Source: Burkholderiales bacterium
Lineage (GTDB): Bacteria; Pseudomonadota; Gammaproteobacteria; Burkholderiales; UBA6910
Reading direction: 5' to 3'
Assembly: GCA_026005015.1 (NCBI GenBank)
Contig: BPKG01000001.1
Coordinates: 1,492,501-1,556,500, forward strand
Length of the DNA: 64,000 nt
The notes below the pieces were generated by a model. It did no database searches, had not been told where the DNA came from, and saw nothing but the letters and a program-made list of their open reading frames with translations. The translations under genes were made by a program, and so were the position numbers. Positions 1 through 8,617 of this stretch are shown here, piece after piece (position 1 is the stretch's first letter; every line of letters begins with the position of its first letter).

Positions 1-128
1 AAACCGGCCTTGACCCGCAGCGGCCCCCCCCGGGCGAGCTTGCGGGCGAGCTCGTCCTGGGAGATCAGCTCTTCGCAACCGCGGCGGATCTGGGCCAAAG
101 CCCGCTCGATCCCTAGAGAATCGCTCAA
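1..128 (-). CDS. tyrS: Tyrosine--tRNA ligase, N-terminal part
   Basis: This is the 5' end of a gene that leaves the window at its left edge. The 42 visible residues read as the N-terminus of bacterial TyrRS: a helical start, then EELISQDEL and RPLRVKAGF-like residues (here GGPLRVKAGF) just before the nucleotide-binding fold. Residues beyond this, including the HIGH-type motif, are outside the window. The start is taken as TTG at 128 because an AAGGAA ribosome-binding site lies just upstream and no ATG is available. It is divergent from the M23 peptidase gene, an arrangement common in betaproteobacteria. Confidence 0.8.
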   Translation of the reverse strand, partial: MSDSLGIERALAQIRRGCEELISQDELARKLARGGPLRVKAG

Positions 129-160
129 GTCCGTTTCCTTATTTCAAACAATAAAATAAA

Positions 161-188
161 TTGATTTTTTAAAAAAGTTTCTTAGAAT
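161..188 (+). promoter_or_regulatory. Candidate sigma70 promoter for the M23 peptidase gene
   Basis: TTGATT at 161-166 and TAGAAT at 183-188 are separated by 16 bases in an AT-rich patch that stands out from the GC-rich surroundings. The element reads toward the M23 peptidase gene. The same AT-rich intergenic region must also hold the tyrS promoter on the other strand. Inferred from hexamer match only. Confidence 0.45.
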
Positions 189-305
189 CTGATTTTGGGG
201 CGGGCGACAAAGCCGCTGCCCGCCATGTTCCCATCGGGAGACGGCGCGCGGGCTCGGTGCTAAAGTTGCATTTTTTTACAAACCCAGCCGGTCAGTGAGG
301 GAGGC

Positions 306-1613
306 ATGATCGAGCATGAGATTCTAACCGAAGACCGCACCCGGGCCGTCCGGCGCTCTCGCCGCTGGATGATGGTCCTCTTCGCCATTCCCCTCTTCGG
401 CATGGTAGCCGCTTTCGGCATCGCCCCCGGAACCCAGGTCGAGACCGTCCCCCAGCGCAGCGTGGTGGAAGAGTTCGACCTGCTCCTCGCCACGGAAGAG
501 CGGGAACCCGCGCTGGCCTTCTGGCAGGAAGAGGTGATCCAGAAAGGCGACACGGTGGGAGCCCTCTTGTCCCGCCTGGGCGTGGACAACGGGGATACGG
601 TCGCTTTTCTCCAGAGTGTGCGCGGCAGCCCCGCCCTGCGCCGCCTGGTCCCCGGCAAGACGGTGAAGGCCCAGGTGAGCGAGGACGGCCGGCTGCTGGC
701 GTTCCGGTATCTGGACGGGTCCAACGAGGAGTTCGCCGTGGACCGCTCCGACGAGGGCTTTTCCGTGCGCACCGCCGCCCCGCCGATCGAGCAGCGGGTC
801 GTGCTCAAGGCGGGCACCATCGAGAGCAGCCTGTTCGGGGCGACCGACGCGGCCGGCATTCCCGACGCCATCGCCATCCAGATGGCGGAAATCTTCGCCT
901 CCGAGATCGACTTCCACCGCGACATTCGCAAGGGCGACCGGTTCATCGTCCTCTACGAGGAGGAGCTTTATGACGGGGCGCCGATCCGCTCGGGACGCAT
1001 CTTGGCCGCCGAGTTCGTGAACGACGGCAAGACCCACCGGGCCATCCATTTCGCCACCCCCGAGGGCAGCGGTTACTACACCCCGGAAGGCAAGAGCCTG
1101 AAAAAGGCGTTTTTGCGCTCCCCCCTCCCCTTCTCCCGGATCACCTCCGGGTTCACCCAGGCCCGTTTCCATCCCATCTTCAAGGAGTGGCGGGCGCACC
1201 GAGGGGTCGATTACGGCGCCCCCACCGGCACGCCCGTGCGCGCCACGGGCAGCGGGCGGGTCGCATTCGCCGGCAAGCAAGGGGGTTACGGCAACATCGT
1301 CATCCTCCAGCACGCCGGAGGCTACAGCACCGCCTACGCCCATCTGTCGGGCTTCGCCCGGGGCATCCGTCCCGGCGCCCGGGTGGAACAGGGTCAGACC
1401 ATCGGCTACGTGGGCATGACCGGCTGGGCCACGGGTCCCCACCTGCACTATGAATTCCGGGTGAACGGGGTGCAGCGGGATCCCCTCCGAGTGGTCATGC
1501 CGGAGGCCCCGCCCATCGGCGCTCGGCACCGGGCTGCGTTCAAAGCCGCTGCGGCGAGCCTCACCGCCCGGATGGACCTGATGCGCAGCGTGATGCTGGC
1601 CCGCGCCGAATAG
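306..1613 (+). CDS. M23 family murein endopeptidase, membrane-anchored
   Basis: A 435-residue LytM/M23 zinc peptidase of the MepM/NlpD type, expected to cleave peptidoglycan cross-links or to activate amidases in the periplasm. A short cytoplasmic N-terminus is followed by one membrane segment (about residues 22-42). Next come a LysM/OapA-like region beginning at QKGDTVGALLSRLG and a C-terminal M23 domain. The zinc ligands are visible as HRGVDYG (H298, D302) and GPHLHYEF (H379, H381), so the enzyme looks catalytically competent. It lies 53 bases upstream of anmK on the same strand, so cell-wall turnover and muropeptide recycling are adjacent. The exact cross-link specificity cannot be read from sequence. 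Confidence 0.9.
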   Translation: MIEHEILTEDRTRAVRRSRRWMMVLFAIPLFGMVAAFGIAPGTQVETVPQRSVVEEFDLLLATEEREPALAFWQEEVIQKGDTVGALLSRLGVDNGDTVAFLQSVRGSPALRRLVPGKTVKAQVSEDGRLLAFRYLDGSNEEFAVDRSDEGFSVRTAAPPIEQRVVLKAGTIESSLFGATDAAGIPDAIAIQMAEIFASEIDFHRDIRKGDRFIVLYEEELYDGAPIRSGRILAAEFVNDGKTHRAIHFATPEGSGYYTPEGKSLKKAFLRSPLPFSRITSGFTQARFHPIFKEWRAHRGVDYGAPTGTPVRATGSGRVAFAGKQGGYGNIVILQHAGGYSTAYAHLSGFARGIRPGARVEQGQTIGYVGMTGWATGPHLHYEFRVNGVQRDPLRVVMPEAPPIGARHRAAFKAAAASLTARMDLMRSVMLARAE

Positions 1614-1621
1614 TCCTGCTA

Positions 1622-1650
1622 GGCCCCAGGGGCTGACCGCCCCTGGGGCC
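1622..1650 (+). terminator. Strong hairpin between M23 peptidase and anmK
   Basis: A perfect 12-bp stem (1622-1633 pairing with 1639-1650) with a 5-base loop lies directly after the peptidase stop codon. There is no T-run, so it may be a Rho-dependent or attenuating structure, or an RNA-stabilising hairpin, rather than an intrinsic terminator. Confidence 0.45.
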
Positions 1651-1666
1651 CGCGAGCTCCTCTCCC

Positions 1667-2776
1667 ATGCCTTCCGCCGCCTCGAGCGCCGTCGAGCGAT
1701 ACGCGGGCCTCATGTCCGGAACCAGCCTGGACGGGGTTGACGGGGCGGTGGTGGAATTCCAGGGCGACCGCGGACGGCTGGTGGCCACCGCCCACACCCC
1801 CTACCCGGACGCCCTGCGCGCAGAGCTCATGGGCCTCGCCCAGCCCGGGGACAACGAGCTGGAGCGCTCCGCCCTCGCCGCCCAAGAAATCTCCCGGCTC
1901 TACGCCGGAACCCTCAAGAGGCTGCTGGAGACCGCTCCGGGGAAGCCCGCCGTGCGGGCGGCAGGCTGCCATGGGCAAACGGTGCGCCACCGGCCCGAGT
2001 CCCGCTTCAGCCTCCAGCTTCTTGAGCCCGCCCTGGTGGCCGAGCTGGCCGGCGTGCCGGTGGTGGCCGACTTTCGCAGCCGGGACCTGGCGGCGGGGGG
2101 CCAGGGGGCGCCCCTGGTGCCCGCCTTCCACCGGGCCCAGTTCGGCCTTGAGGGCCGCACCCGCGCCGTGGTCAATATCGGCGGCATCGCCAACGTGAGC
2201 GTGCTTCGCCTTGACGGCACCGTGCTCGGCTTCGACACGGGCCCCGGCAACGTCCTGCTGGACGCCTGGTGCCACCGGCACAGGGGGCAGCGGTTCGACG
2301 CCGGCGGCGCCTGGGCGAGCTCCGGCCGGCCGATCCCCGCCTTGCTCGAGACCTTGCTGGAAGATCCCTACTTCCGGGCGGCGCCGCCCAAGAGCACCGG
2401 CCGGGAACGCTTCAACGAGGCGTGGCTGAACCGCCACCTGCGGGGAGGCGAGCGCCCGGAGGACGTGCAAGCCACGCTCCTTCGGCTCACCGTCGAAAGC
2501 GTGGCGGCGGCCATCGAGGCCGTCTGCCCCGACGCCGACGAGGTGTACCTCTGCGGCGGGGGGGGCCGCAACGACGCCCTGGTGGCGGCCCTGAGGGAGC
2601 GGCTCGTCCCTCGCCGGGTCGAGCTGACCGACGTCCTGGGAATCGCGGTGGAATGGGTGGAAGCCGCGGCCTTCGCCTGGCTTGCCCGCGCCACCCTCCT
2701 GGGTCTTCCGGGAAACGTGCCGGAGGCGACCGGCGCCGCAGGACCCCGGGTCCTGGGAGCGATCTACCCGGCCTGA
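1667..2776 (+). CDS. anmK: Anhydro-N-acetylmuramic acid kinase
   Basis: A 369-residue sugar kinase that phosphorylates and opens 1,6-anhydroMurNAc to MurNAc-6-phosphate during cytoplasmic peptidoglycan recycling. The N-terminal signature GLMSGTSLDGVDG (about residues 15-27) and the later GFDTGPGN, NIGGIAN and CGGGGRND motifs of the acetate/sugar kinase fold are all present, and length is typical. No clear Shine-Dalgarno precedes the ATG. The gene follows the M23 peptidase and converges on erpA across a hairpin. Confidence 0.95.
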   Translation: MPSAASSAVERYAGLMSGTSLDGVDGAVVEFQGDRGRLVATAHTPYPDALRAELMGLAQPGDNELERSALAAQEISRLYAGTLKRLLETAPGKPAVRAAGCHGQTVRHRPESRFSLQLLEPALVAELAGVPVVADFRSRDLAAGGQGAPLVPAFHRAQFGLEGRTRAVVNIGGIANVSVLRLDGTVLGFDTGPGNVLLDAWCHRHRGQRFDAGGAWASSGRPIPALLETLLEDPYFRAAPPKSTGRERFNEAWLNRHLRGGERPEDVQATLLRLTVESVAAAIEAVCPDADEVYLCGGGGRNDALVAALRERLVPRRVELTDVLGIAVEWVEAAAFAWLARATLLGLPGNVPEATGAAGPRVLGAIYPA

Positions 2777-2793
2777 TCCGGGTGGGCTGGAGA

Positions 2794-2817
2794 GGCGGCG
2801 GGAGAGCTCCCGCCGCC
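2794..2817. terminator. Hairpin between convergent anmK and erpA
   Basis: A perfect 11-bp GC-rich stem (2794-2804 with 2807-2817) lies between the two convergent stop codons. Its position suggests a bidirectional transcription end, although neither side has a convincing T-run. Confidence 0.5.
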
Positions 2818-2837
2818 CGGAGACGGCCTCCTGGGAC

Positions 2838-3182
2838 TTACACCGAGAACGAGGAGCCGCAGCCGCAGGTGGAGACCGCGTTCGGGTTCTTGATGACGAA
2901 CTGCGCCCCCTCGATGCTTTCCTGGTAGTCGATCTCGGCGCCCACCAGGTACTGGAAGCTCATGGGATCGATCAGCAAGGTGACGCCATTCTTTTCCATC
3001 ACGGTGTCGTCCTCGTTGATCGATTCGTCGAAGGTGAACCCGTACTGGAACCCGGAGCAGCCGCCGCCGCTCACGAATACCCGCAGCTTCAGCTCGGGAT
3101 TGCCTTCTTCGTCGATCAACTGCCTCACCTTGTTCGCCGCGCTGTCGGTGAAGATCAGCGGAGTCTCGGTCACTGCGTTCAT
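2838..3182 (-). CDS. erpA: Iron-sulfur cluster insertion protein ErpA
   Basis: A 114-residue A-type Fe-S carrier that delivers clusters to apo-enzymes. The three conserved cysteines are visible in [11 protein letters not shown] and in the C-terminal CGCGSSF. The longer open frame upstream is not ErpA; the ATG at 3182 gives the standard N-terminus ([19 protein letters not shown]) with GGAGCG-like bases upstream. It is followed on the opposite strand by anmK and preceded on its own strand by the bactofilin gene. Confidence 0.95.
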   Translation of the reverse strand: MNAVTETPLIFTDSAANKVRQLIDEEGNPELKLRVFVSGGGCSGFQYGFTFDESINEDDTVMEKNGVTLLIDPMSFQYLVGAEIDYQESIEGAQFVIKNPNAVSTCGCGSSFSV

Positions 3183-3238
3183 GTTCCGCTCCTGGAAAAA
3201 CCCGTTTGCTTTCATTATGAAGCCGGCGTCGACCCGGG

Positions 3239-3649
3239 TCAATCGCTGGTGGCGGGCTTGAGGGTCACCACGTTTTCCTTCTCCGCCGCGGCCTGGTCGT
3301 GCACGAGCTGTCCGTCCACCACCGCGCCCACCTGGATCTCGATGCGGGCGTAGTGCACATCTCCCCGGACCCGGGATTTGCTTTGGAGTTCCAGGTATTC
3401 GGAAGCGTGGACGGGTCCCACCACCGTGCCGTTGATCACTGCGTGGGACACCCGGATCTCCCCCTCGATGGTGGCGTTTTCGCTCAGCACCAGGGTGCAC
3501 GCGGACTCGCCCGAGGCGATCACGCTGCCCCGCACGTGCCCGTCGACCCGCAGCCCGCCGTTGAAGACGATGTTGCCGTCGATGCGGGTTCCCGCGCCGA
3601 TGAGACAATCGATGCGATTGTGCGGCTTGGTCGGCTTGTTGAAGAACAT
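3239..3649 (-). CDS. Bactofilin (polymer-forming cytoskeletal protein)
   Basis: A 136-residue DUF583/CcmA protein. The central region is a right-handed beta-helix of short repeats ([27 protein letters not shown]), the bactofilin hallmark. Such proteins self-assemble into membrane-associated filaments and often help localise cell-wall enzymes. The start at 3649 has a GGGAGGA ribosome-binding site at good spacing. It lies between a coiled-coil membrane protein and erpA, close to the M23 peptidase gene. Functional coupling with that peptidase is inference. Confidence 0.9.
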   Translation of the reverse strand: MFFNKPTKPHNRIDCLIGAGTRIDGNIVFNGGLRVDGHVRGSVIASGESACTLVLSENATIEGEIRVSHAVINGTVVGPVHASEYLELQSKSRVRGDVHYARIEIQVGAVVDGQLVHDQAAAEKENVVTLKPATSD

Positions 3650-3663
3650 CCCGATTCCTCCCG

Positions 3664-4407
3664 TTACGAAAGAGCGGTGGTTTCGGTGACGAGGGCCTCC
3701 CGCCGTCCCTCGCCGTACACCTGGACCTGCAGGCTTTCCACGGCCGTCCCCGGCGGCACCTTGAATCGCCCCTCCACGCGCTGAAACACCCGGAAGCTCA
3801 CGTTGAAGGCGGCGGGGTCCGGGGCGTCCGGCCCGGGAAGGGGAATGACCGCCTGCCGCCCGCCCTGCACCACCCGCACCGCGAACTGGAGCCGGCCGCG
3901 AAACGGCTTGCCCTGGCCCGGCGGCTGCACCAGCAGGAGACTGTAGCGGTATTCGTCCGGGACGATGTCCCGCTCCAGGACGAAGCGGTGCACCGCGAGC
4001 CGCCGCCCCGGACCGACGCCGGAGGTGAGGCTCTCGAAGAACGCCAGGTCCTCCTTGAGCTGGGCGTTTTCCTGGATCAGGGTCTTGACCTGGCGCGCCA
4101 GATCCTCCTGGGCCGCCCGCTCCACCTGCAGCTCGCCTTCGGCCCGGGCGGTGCGCAACCGCAGCTCCTCGTTCTCCCGGGTGAGCCGCTCGCTCAGGCT
4201 CCGCAGCCGCGCCAGCTCGCCCGCCGCCTCCGCCGCGCTGAAGCCCGCCACCTCCCGCCCGGTCTCGAACAACCGCCAAGCGAGGAACCCCAAGGCCACC
4301 GTGAGGAGCACGATGCTCAAGGTTCTCCAGTACCACGGGACCTGGGGGCGGATCGCCACTTGCGGCGCGGCGATGCCGAAGCGCCTGCGCAGATCCTTGA
4401 GCGCCAT
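3664..4407 (-). CDS. DUF6776-like membrane protein with coiled coil
   Basis: A 247-residue protein with a short cytoplasmic N-terminus and one membrane segment near residues 28-46. A long Glu/Arg/Leu-rich coiled coil follows (about 55-125), then a C-terminal beta-rich periplasmic domain. The profile matches the DUF6776 family found beside argC and bactofilin genes in betaproteobacteria; the family assignment is from memory of that context. Its ATG overlaps the argC stop by one base (TGATG), so the two are translationally coupled. Function is unknown; a scaffold for the neighbouring bactofilin is a reasonable guess. Confidence 0.75.
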   Translation of the reverse strand: MALKDLRRRFGIAAPQVAIRPQVPWYWRTLSIVLLTVALGFLAWRLFETGREVAGFSAAEAAGELARLRSLSERLTRENEELRLRTARAEGELQVERAAQEDLARQVKTLIQENAQLKEDLAFFESLTSGVGPGRRLAVHRFVLERDIVPDEYRYSLLLVQPPGQGKPFRGRLQFAVRVVQGGRQAVIPLPGPDAPDPAAFNVSFRVFQRVEGRFKVPPGTAVESLQVQVYGEGRREALVTETTALS

Positions 4408-5435
4408 CAGGGGAACAAGGGCGCGTGGGTGAGCCCCAAGCCTTCCGGCAGCCCGAACATGAGGTTCATGTTCTGGACGGCCTGTCCGGCGGCCCCCTTC
4501 ACCAGGTTGTCGATGACCGACAGGATCACCAGGGTGTCGCCCCCCTGGGGCCGGTGCACGGCGATCCGGCACAGGTTCGCGCCGCGCACGGAGCGGGTGT
4601 CGGGATGGCTGCCGGGGGGCAGCACGTCGACGAAGACCTCGCGGGCGTAACGCTCCTCGAACAGGGCCTGGGCGTCCGCTTCCCGGGTGAGCCGGGCGTA
4701 GAGGGTGGCGTGGATGCCCCGCACCATGGGGGTCAGGTGGGGCACGAAGGTAAGCCCCACCGGCCGACCCGCCGCCCGCGTGAGCCCCTGGACGATCTCC
4801 GGGTGATGGCGGTGGCCCGGTACCCCGTAGGCTTTGAAGTTGTCGGAGGCTTCCGAGAAGAGCAGGGGCAGTTCCGCCTTGCGTCCGGCCCCGCTCACCC
4901 CCGATTTGGCGTCGGCCACCAGGTGCGCCAGGTCCACGACCCCCGCCTCCACCAGGGGCAGGAACCCGAGCTGGACCGCCGTAGGATAGCAGCCCGGGTT
5001 GGCCACCAGCCGCGCCGAGCGGATGCGCTCCCGGTTCACTTCCGGCAGGCCGTAGACCGCCTCGGAAACGAGCGCGGGACTCGCATGGCCCATGCCGTAC
5101 CACTTCTCCCAGGTGGCCACGTCCGCCAGGCGGAAATCCGCCGAGAGGTCGATCACCCGCGCCCCCGCCCGGAGAAGCGCCGGGGCCTGTTCCATGGCGA
5201 CACCGTTGGGGGTGGCGAAGAACACCACGTCGCACTCCGCCAGGGGCGCCGCCTCCGGGGCGGAAAATTTGAGCTGCACCTGCCGGCGCAGGCTGGGAAA
5301 CAGCTCCGCCACCGCCATGCCCGCTTCCTTGCGGGAGGTGATGGCGTGCAGCCGGACCTCGGGGTGCTCCGCCAGGATCCGGAGCAGCTCCACCCCCGTG
5401 TAACCCGTGCCGCCGACGATGCCGACCTTGATCAT
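4407..5435 (-). CDS. argC: N-acetyl-gamma-glutamyl-phosphate reductase
   Basis: A 342-residue NADPH-dependent enzyme for the third step of arginine synthesis. The N-terminal Rossmann motif [15 protein letters not shown] and the active-site cysteine in NPGCYPTA are intact. The start is set at ATG 5435 (MIKVGIV) rather than the slightly upstream in-frame ATG, because family members begin there. It is transcribed away from rpsI and leads into the DUF6776 and bactofilin genes. Confidence 0.95.
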   Translation of the reverse strand: MIKVGIVGGTGYTGVELLRILAEHPEVRLHAITSRKEAGMAVAELFPSLRRQVQLKFSAPEAAPLAECDVVFFATPNGVAMEQAPALLRAGARVIDLSADFRLADVATWEKWYGMGHASPALVSEAVYGLPEVNRERIRSARLVANPGCYPTAVQLGFLPLVEAGVVDLAHLVADAKSGVSGAGRKAELPLLFSEASDNFKAYGVPGHRHHPEIVQGLTRAAGRPVGLTFVPHLTPMVRGIHATLYARLTREADAQALFEERYAREVFVDVLPPGSHPDTRSVRGANLCRIAVHRPQGGDTLVILSVIDNLVKGAAGQAVQNMNLMFGLPEGLGLTHAPLFP

Positions 5436-5483
5436 GAGTCCCGCTTCCACCGCCTGGGCGGCTCCACCGATCGGTGCCGCCCG

Positions 5484-5523
5484 AAAAGAAAAAGGGGTGA
5501 ACCCCGGCCGGCGGGGCCACCCC
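5484..5523 (-). terminator. Rho-independent terminator after rplM-rpsI
   Basis: On the minus strand a GC-rich hairpin (outer arms GGGGTG and CACCCC, bounded by 5494-5523) is followed directly by TTTTTCTTTTC. It sits about 25 bases past the rpsI stop codon, which is where the ribosomal-protein operon should end. Confidence 0.8.
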
Positions 5524-5547
5524 CAATGTCCCTCGTTGGTATCGTTC

Positions 5548-5940
5548 TTACCGCTTGGAGAACTGCTTGCGCCGCCGCGCCTTGTGCAGACCCACCTTTT
5601 TCCGTTCTACTTCCCGCGCGTCCCGGGTGACCAGCCCCGCCTTGCGCAGCACGGGTTTCAGGGTCGCGTCGTAGTCGATCAGGGCGCGGGTGATGCCGTG
5701 GCGCACCGCGCCGGCCTGGCCCGATTCGCCGCCTCCATGGACGTTGATGCGAATATCGAACCGCGCTTCGTTGTTTGTCAAGACCAGGGGTTGCCGCGCG
5801 ATCATGCGGCCCGTCTCGCGGGAGAAAAACTCGTCGATGGGCTTGCCGTTGACCCGGATCTCGCCCTGACCGGGCTTCATGAACACCCGGGCCACCGCGC
5901 TCTTGCGGCGGCCGGTGCCGTAGTAATACTCGCCTATCAT
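5548..5940 (-). CDS. rpsI: 30S ribosomal protein S9
   Basis: A 130-residue S9 protein of standard length. It begins [19 protein letters not shown] and ends in the conserved basic tail RRKQFSKR that reaches the P-site tRNA. It lies 9 bases downstream of rplM in the usual two-gene operon and is followed by an intrinsic terminator. Confidence 0.98.
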   Translation of the reverse strand: MIGEYYYGTGRRKSAVARVFMKPGQGEIRVNGKPIDEFFSRETGRMIARQPLVLTNNEARFDIRINVHGGGESGQAGAVRHGITRALIDYDATLKPVLRKAGLVTRDAREVERKKVGLHKARRRKQFSKR

Positions 5941-5949
5941 CGGCGCTCC

Positions 5950-6378
5950 TCAGATGTCCAACTGCTTCGGTTGCTGGGCGGCGTGGGGATGCTCGGGGCC
6001 CGCGTACACTTTGAGCTTGCGGAACATGGCGTAGCCGAGGGGACCCTTGGGCAGCATGCCTTTGACCGCCTTTTCGACTACCCGCGCCGGAAAGCGCGCC
6101 TGCAGCTTGCGCAAGCTGGTGCTGTAGAGCCCGCCGGGGTAACCGCTGTGCCGGTAGTAGATCTTCTGATCCAATTTTTTGCCCGTCACGCGGATCTTGT
6201 CCGCGTTGATCACCACGATGTAGTCGCCGGCATCCACGTGGGGGGCGTAGATGGGCTTGTGCTTTCCCCGGAGCCGGCGCGCGATCTCGCTGGCGAGGCG
6301 CCCAAGCACCTTGTCCGTGGCGTCCACCACGAACCAGTCGCGCTTCACGTCCTGGGGCTTGGTCGAATAGGTTTTCAT
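5950..6378 (-). CDS. rplM: 50S ribosomal protein L13
   Basis: A 142-residue L13 protein with its conserved [16 protein letters not shown] start and the GMLPKGPLG motif. It is the first gene of the rplM-rpsI operon. No obvious Shine-Dalgarno precedes the ATG, which is common for this gene. A good sigma70-like promoter lies about 30-60 bases upstream. Confidence 0.98.
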   Translation of the reverse strand: MKTYSTKPQDVKRDWFVVDATDKVLGRLASEIARRLRGKHKPIYAPHVDAGDYIVVINADKIRVTGKKLDQKIYYRHSGYPGGLYSTSLRKLQARFPARVVEKAVKGMLPKGPLGYAMFRKLKVYAGPEHPHAAQQPKQLDI

Positions 6379-6407
6379 CGGACGATTCGATCGGAGGAAA
6401 GGCGCGA

Positions 6408-6437
6408 ATTTTAGGTTAGTTTTCCTTTAAGTGTCAA
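6408..6437 (-). promoter_or_regulatory. Promoter of rplM-rpsI
   Basis: On the minus strand a perfect -35 TTGACA (6437-6432) and a -10 TAAAAT (6413-6408) are separated by 18 bases. Transcription would start near 6401, giving a leader of about 23 bases before rplM. Confidence 0.7.
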
Positions 6438-6640
6438 ACCACAAGCGCACCCGCCCGGGCGGGAAATGGGGCGATGGAGGGAAAGCGGGTGAACCGGGAG
6501 GACGCCCCATCCGGTCAGCCGTTGAGGCCAATGAATATCACGTAAAACTAATATTTTATAACTCTAATATTGCGTTGCCATAAAAGGCGATTATGCCGCC
6601 GGAAATGGAAAGAGATTCAATCTCGACTACCCGAAAGGAG
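6438..6640. other. Intergenic spacer between the rplM promoter and the small RNA
   Basis: The first half is GC-rich with no open frame that looks coding. From about 6530 to 6595 the sequence becomes AT-rich (repeated AATATT and TATAA stretches), unlike the surroundings, and may contain a promoter or protein-binding site. No gene could be supported here. Confidence 0.5.
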
Positions 6641-6737
6641 AAAAAAAAGGCGCAACCTGATGGGGTTGCGCCGAGTTCCACCTTAGGAGGAGGATGGAGG
6701 AGACAACCATTGAATACCCATGACGAGCATTCAATGT
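6641..6737 (-). ncRNA. Candidate anti-Shine-Dalgarno small RNA
   Basis: About 97 nucleotides on the minus strand show the full architecture of a free-standing small RNA. A promoter lies immediately upstream. The 5' hairpin has a perfect 8-bp stem (6729-6736 with 6708-6715) and a 13-base loop. A CU-rich unpaired stretch (about 6707-6673) follows, with CUCCUCC and CCUCCUCCU motifs complementary to ribosome-binding sites. A terminator has a 9-bp stem (6649-6657 with 6664-6672) and eight U residues. The combination resembles the CU-rich toxic small RNAs described in betaproteobacteria and the CCUCCUCCC RNAs of Rhodobacter. Family membership is inference and needs a covariance search. Confidence 0.75.
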
Positions 6738-6743
6738 AAGCGC

Positions 6744-6772
6744 ATTATGCCTGAAAGGAGCCGCCTATGCAA
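6744..6772 (-). promoter_or_regulatory. sigma70 promoter of the small RNA
   Basis: On the minus strand TTGCAT (6772-6767) and CATAAT (6749-6744) are separated by exactly 17 bases. A start at about 6737 places +1 at the base just before the 5' hairpin. Confidence 0.7.
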
Positions 6773-6839
6773 GTATTTTTTTGCATCGCGTCACAGAAGC
6801 CGCGAAAAATATTTAACAAATTGATTTTAAATCATTAAC

Positions 6840-7601
6840 ATGACGAGCGGGCCCATGGTCAAGCTTTTAGGAGGGCTCCTCCTCCCGCCCGCCTCCCTTC
6901 TGCTTGCCCTGTTAGCAGGCTGGGCCTTGCTCAAGCGGCGCCCGGGAGCGGCAAAAGCCTTTCTGGCCACCGGGATCCTCGGCCTGTGGATCGCCTCCAC
7001 CCCGGCGGTGGCCTACCGTGCCTTGGGGCTTCTGGAGCCCCCTCCCCTCGCGGGAGATCCCCAGCGCGTCCAGGCCCAGGCCATCGTCGTCCTGGGCGGA
7101 GGCACCCTGTTCGCCTCCCCCGAATACGCCGAGGACACGGTCGGTTCCTGGACCCTGGAGCGGCTGCGCTACGCGGCGCGGCTCGCCCGGGCGAGCGGCC
7201 TTCCGGTCCTGGTCACCGGGGGAAATCCCCGCGGCCGCCCCCGCAGCGAGGCGGCCGCCATGAAGGAAGCGCTGGAAGAGGACTTCGGCGTCCCGGTGCG
7301 CTGGACCGAGGAAGGCGCGCGCAACACCCTGGAGAACGCGCTGCGGTCGAAGGAAATCCTCGCTCCCGCGGGGATCACGCGCATCCTGCTGGTGACCCAT
7401 GCGGCCCACACGCCGCGGGCGGCGATGGCCTTCCAGCAGGCGGGCTTCGAAGCGATCCCGGCCCCCACGGGATACGCGGCCCGGCTCGCCGGCGACGCGT
7501 TCGATTGGCTGCCCCGCGCCGACGCGCTCCTTGCCACCCGCAGCTTCCTGCACGAAGCCCTGGGCTATGGCTGGTATCGACTACAATGGGCGCTTCGTTA
7601 A
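6840..7601 (+). CDS. YdcF/ElyC family (DUF218) membrane protein
   Basis: A 253-residue protein with two N-terminal hydrophobic segments (about residues 8-26 and 36-53) and a DUF218 domain. That domain is recognised by AIVVLGGGT, the VTGGNPRG motif and a later ARNTLENA stretch. ElyC and SanA of this family affect peptidoglycan or lipid-carrier metabolism in E. coli; the biochemical activity is not settled. The start could be 6840 or the in-frame ATG at 6855, and neither has a good ribosome-binding site. The upstream 50 bases are AT-rich and probably hold its promoter. Confidence 0.8.
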   Translation: MTSGPMVKLLGGLLLPPASLLLALLAGWALLKRRPGAAKAFLATGILGLWIASTPAVAYRALGLLEPPPLAGDPQRVQAQAIVVLGGGTLFASPEYAEDTVGSWTLERLRYAARLARASGLPVLVTGGNPRGRPRSEAAAMKEALEEDFGVPVRWTEEGARNTLENALRSKEILAPAGITRILLVTHAAHTPRAAMAFQQAGFEAIPAPTGYAARLAGDAFDWLPRADALLATRSFLHEALGYGWYRLQWALR

Positions 7602-7754
7602 AGTAGAAAAGCCCTTCGTAGAGGCGCCGGAAAAGGAGAGGAAATCTCCTCTTCGCGCGCATGGCGCCTTTTGCGTTTAAGGAATAATTCTTTCTCTGTG
7701 TCCCTGCGCCTCTGTGGCGAACGGCCGGAAACCATACGGCGGAAAGGAGCGGAC

Positions 7755-8171
7755 GTGAAGGCGAGGATCAAATGGGTCGAAGAGGCGAGCTTCCTCGGCC
7801 AGAGCGAGAGCGGTCATGCCATCCTCATGGACGGGCCGCCCGAGGCGGGCGGCCGTAACTTGGGGCCGCGCCCCATGGAGGCCGTGCTCATGGGCACGGG
7901 GGCGTGCACCGCCTTCGACGTGGTGCACATCCTGAAAAAAGCCCGCCAGAGCGTCACCGACTGCGTGGTGGAGATCGACGCCGAGCGGGCGGCCCAGGAT
8001 CCCAAGGTATTCACCCGCATCCACTTCCACTTCCTGGTGAAAGGCAAGGGCCTCAAGCCCGAGCAGGTGGAGCGGGCGATCAAGCTCTCGGCGGAGAAAT
8101 ATTGTTCGGCCTCCATCATGCTAGGCAAAACGGCGTCGATCACCCATGACTTCGAGGTGCTGGAGACCTAG
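7755..8171 (+). CDS. OsmC family protein (YhfA-like)
   Basis: A 138-residue OsmC-fold protein. Visible features are GGRNLGPRPMEAVLMGTGACTA and the C-terminal KYCSASIMLGK containing the second conserved cysteine (C51-type and C114-type positions). This is the subgroup without proven peroxidase activity. The GTG start at 7755 is chosen because GGAAAGGAG lies 5 bases upstream; the longer open frame is not family-like. The last 18 codons and the 3' flank are the first unit of a 127-bp tandem repeat. Confidence 0.88.
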   Translation: MKARIKWVEEASFLGQSESGHAILMDGPPEAGGRNLGPRPMEAVLMGTGACTAFDVVHILKKARQSVTDCVVEIDAERAAQDPKVFTRIHFHFLVKGKGLKPEQVERAIKLSAEKYCSASIMLGKTASITHDFEVLET

Positions 8172-8424
8172 TCCCTTGGAGGCCTCTTGCGTCCGCTCCC
8201 GCTCCGACCGCTGCGCGGCTTCCGTGTCGCGGCCGCCCTCCCTCATGCTAGGCAAAACGGCATCGATCACCCATGACTTCGAGGTGCTGGAGACCTAGTC
8301 CCTTGGAGGCCTCTTGCGTCCGCTCCCGCTCCGACCGCTGCGCGGCTTCCGTGTCGCGGCCGCCCTCCCTCATGCTCGGCAAGACGGCGTCGATCACCCA
8401 TGACTTCGAGGTGCTGGAAGCGTA
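8117..8424 (+). repeat. 127-bp tandem repeat of the osmC 3' end (about 2.4 copies)
   Basis: The sequence starting at CATGCTAGGC, inside the last codons of the OsmC-like gene, repeats at 8117, 8244 and 8371 with a period of exactly 127 bases. Units 1 and 2 differ by only a base or so. The third is partial, carries silent-type differences (CTCGGCAAGACG) and runs directly into the first REP unit after an altered stop (GAAGCGTAG). The downstream copies are non-coding echoes of the gene end. Confidence 0.9.
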
Positions 8425-8601
8425 GGGTGCATCGAGCGAAGCGAAATGCACCGCCCTTGGGTGTAGCACCGGCACCGGACCTCGAAGCGCCGAAGCGGTG
8501 CGCCCAGGCGCACCCTACGGGCATCGTAGGGTGCGTTGAGCGAAGCGAAACGCACCGCCCCCGTACGTAGGGTGCGTTGAGCGCATGCCGAAACGCACCG
8601 G
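8422..8601. repeat. REP cluster 1 (four units), left flank of the RAYT gene
   Basis: Four palindromic units alternate between two types. Type A has arms GGTGCGTT...AACGCACC around a GAGCGAAGCGA core. Type B has arms GGTGCGC...GCGCACC, preceded by CGAAGC. Units start near 8422 (A), 8491 (B), 8526 (A) and 8567 (A). The same units recur in seven more clusters up to 16.9 kb. Confidence 0.9.
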
Positions 8602-8617
8602 CCAACAGAGGGCGGCG

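Noticed and set aside
5407-6414. A 335-codon open frame on the plus strand opposite rpsI and rplM
   Set aside because: It is antisense to two certain ribosomal-protein genes, has no family-like motifs, and its length is explained by high GC.
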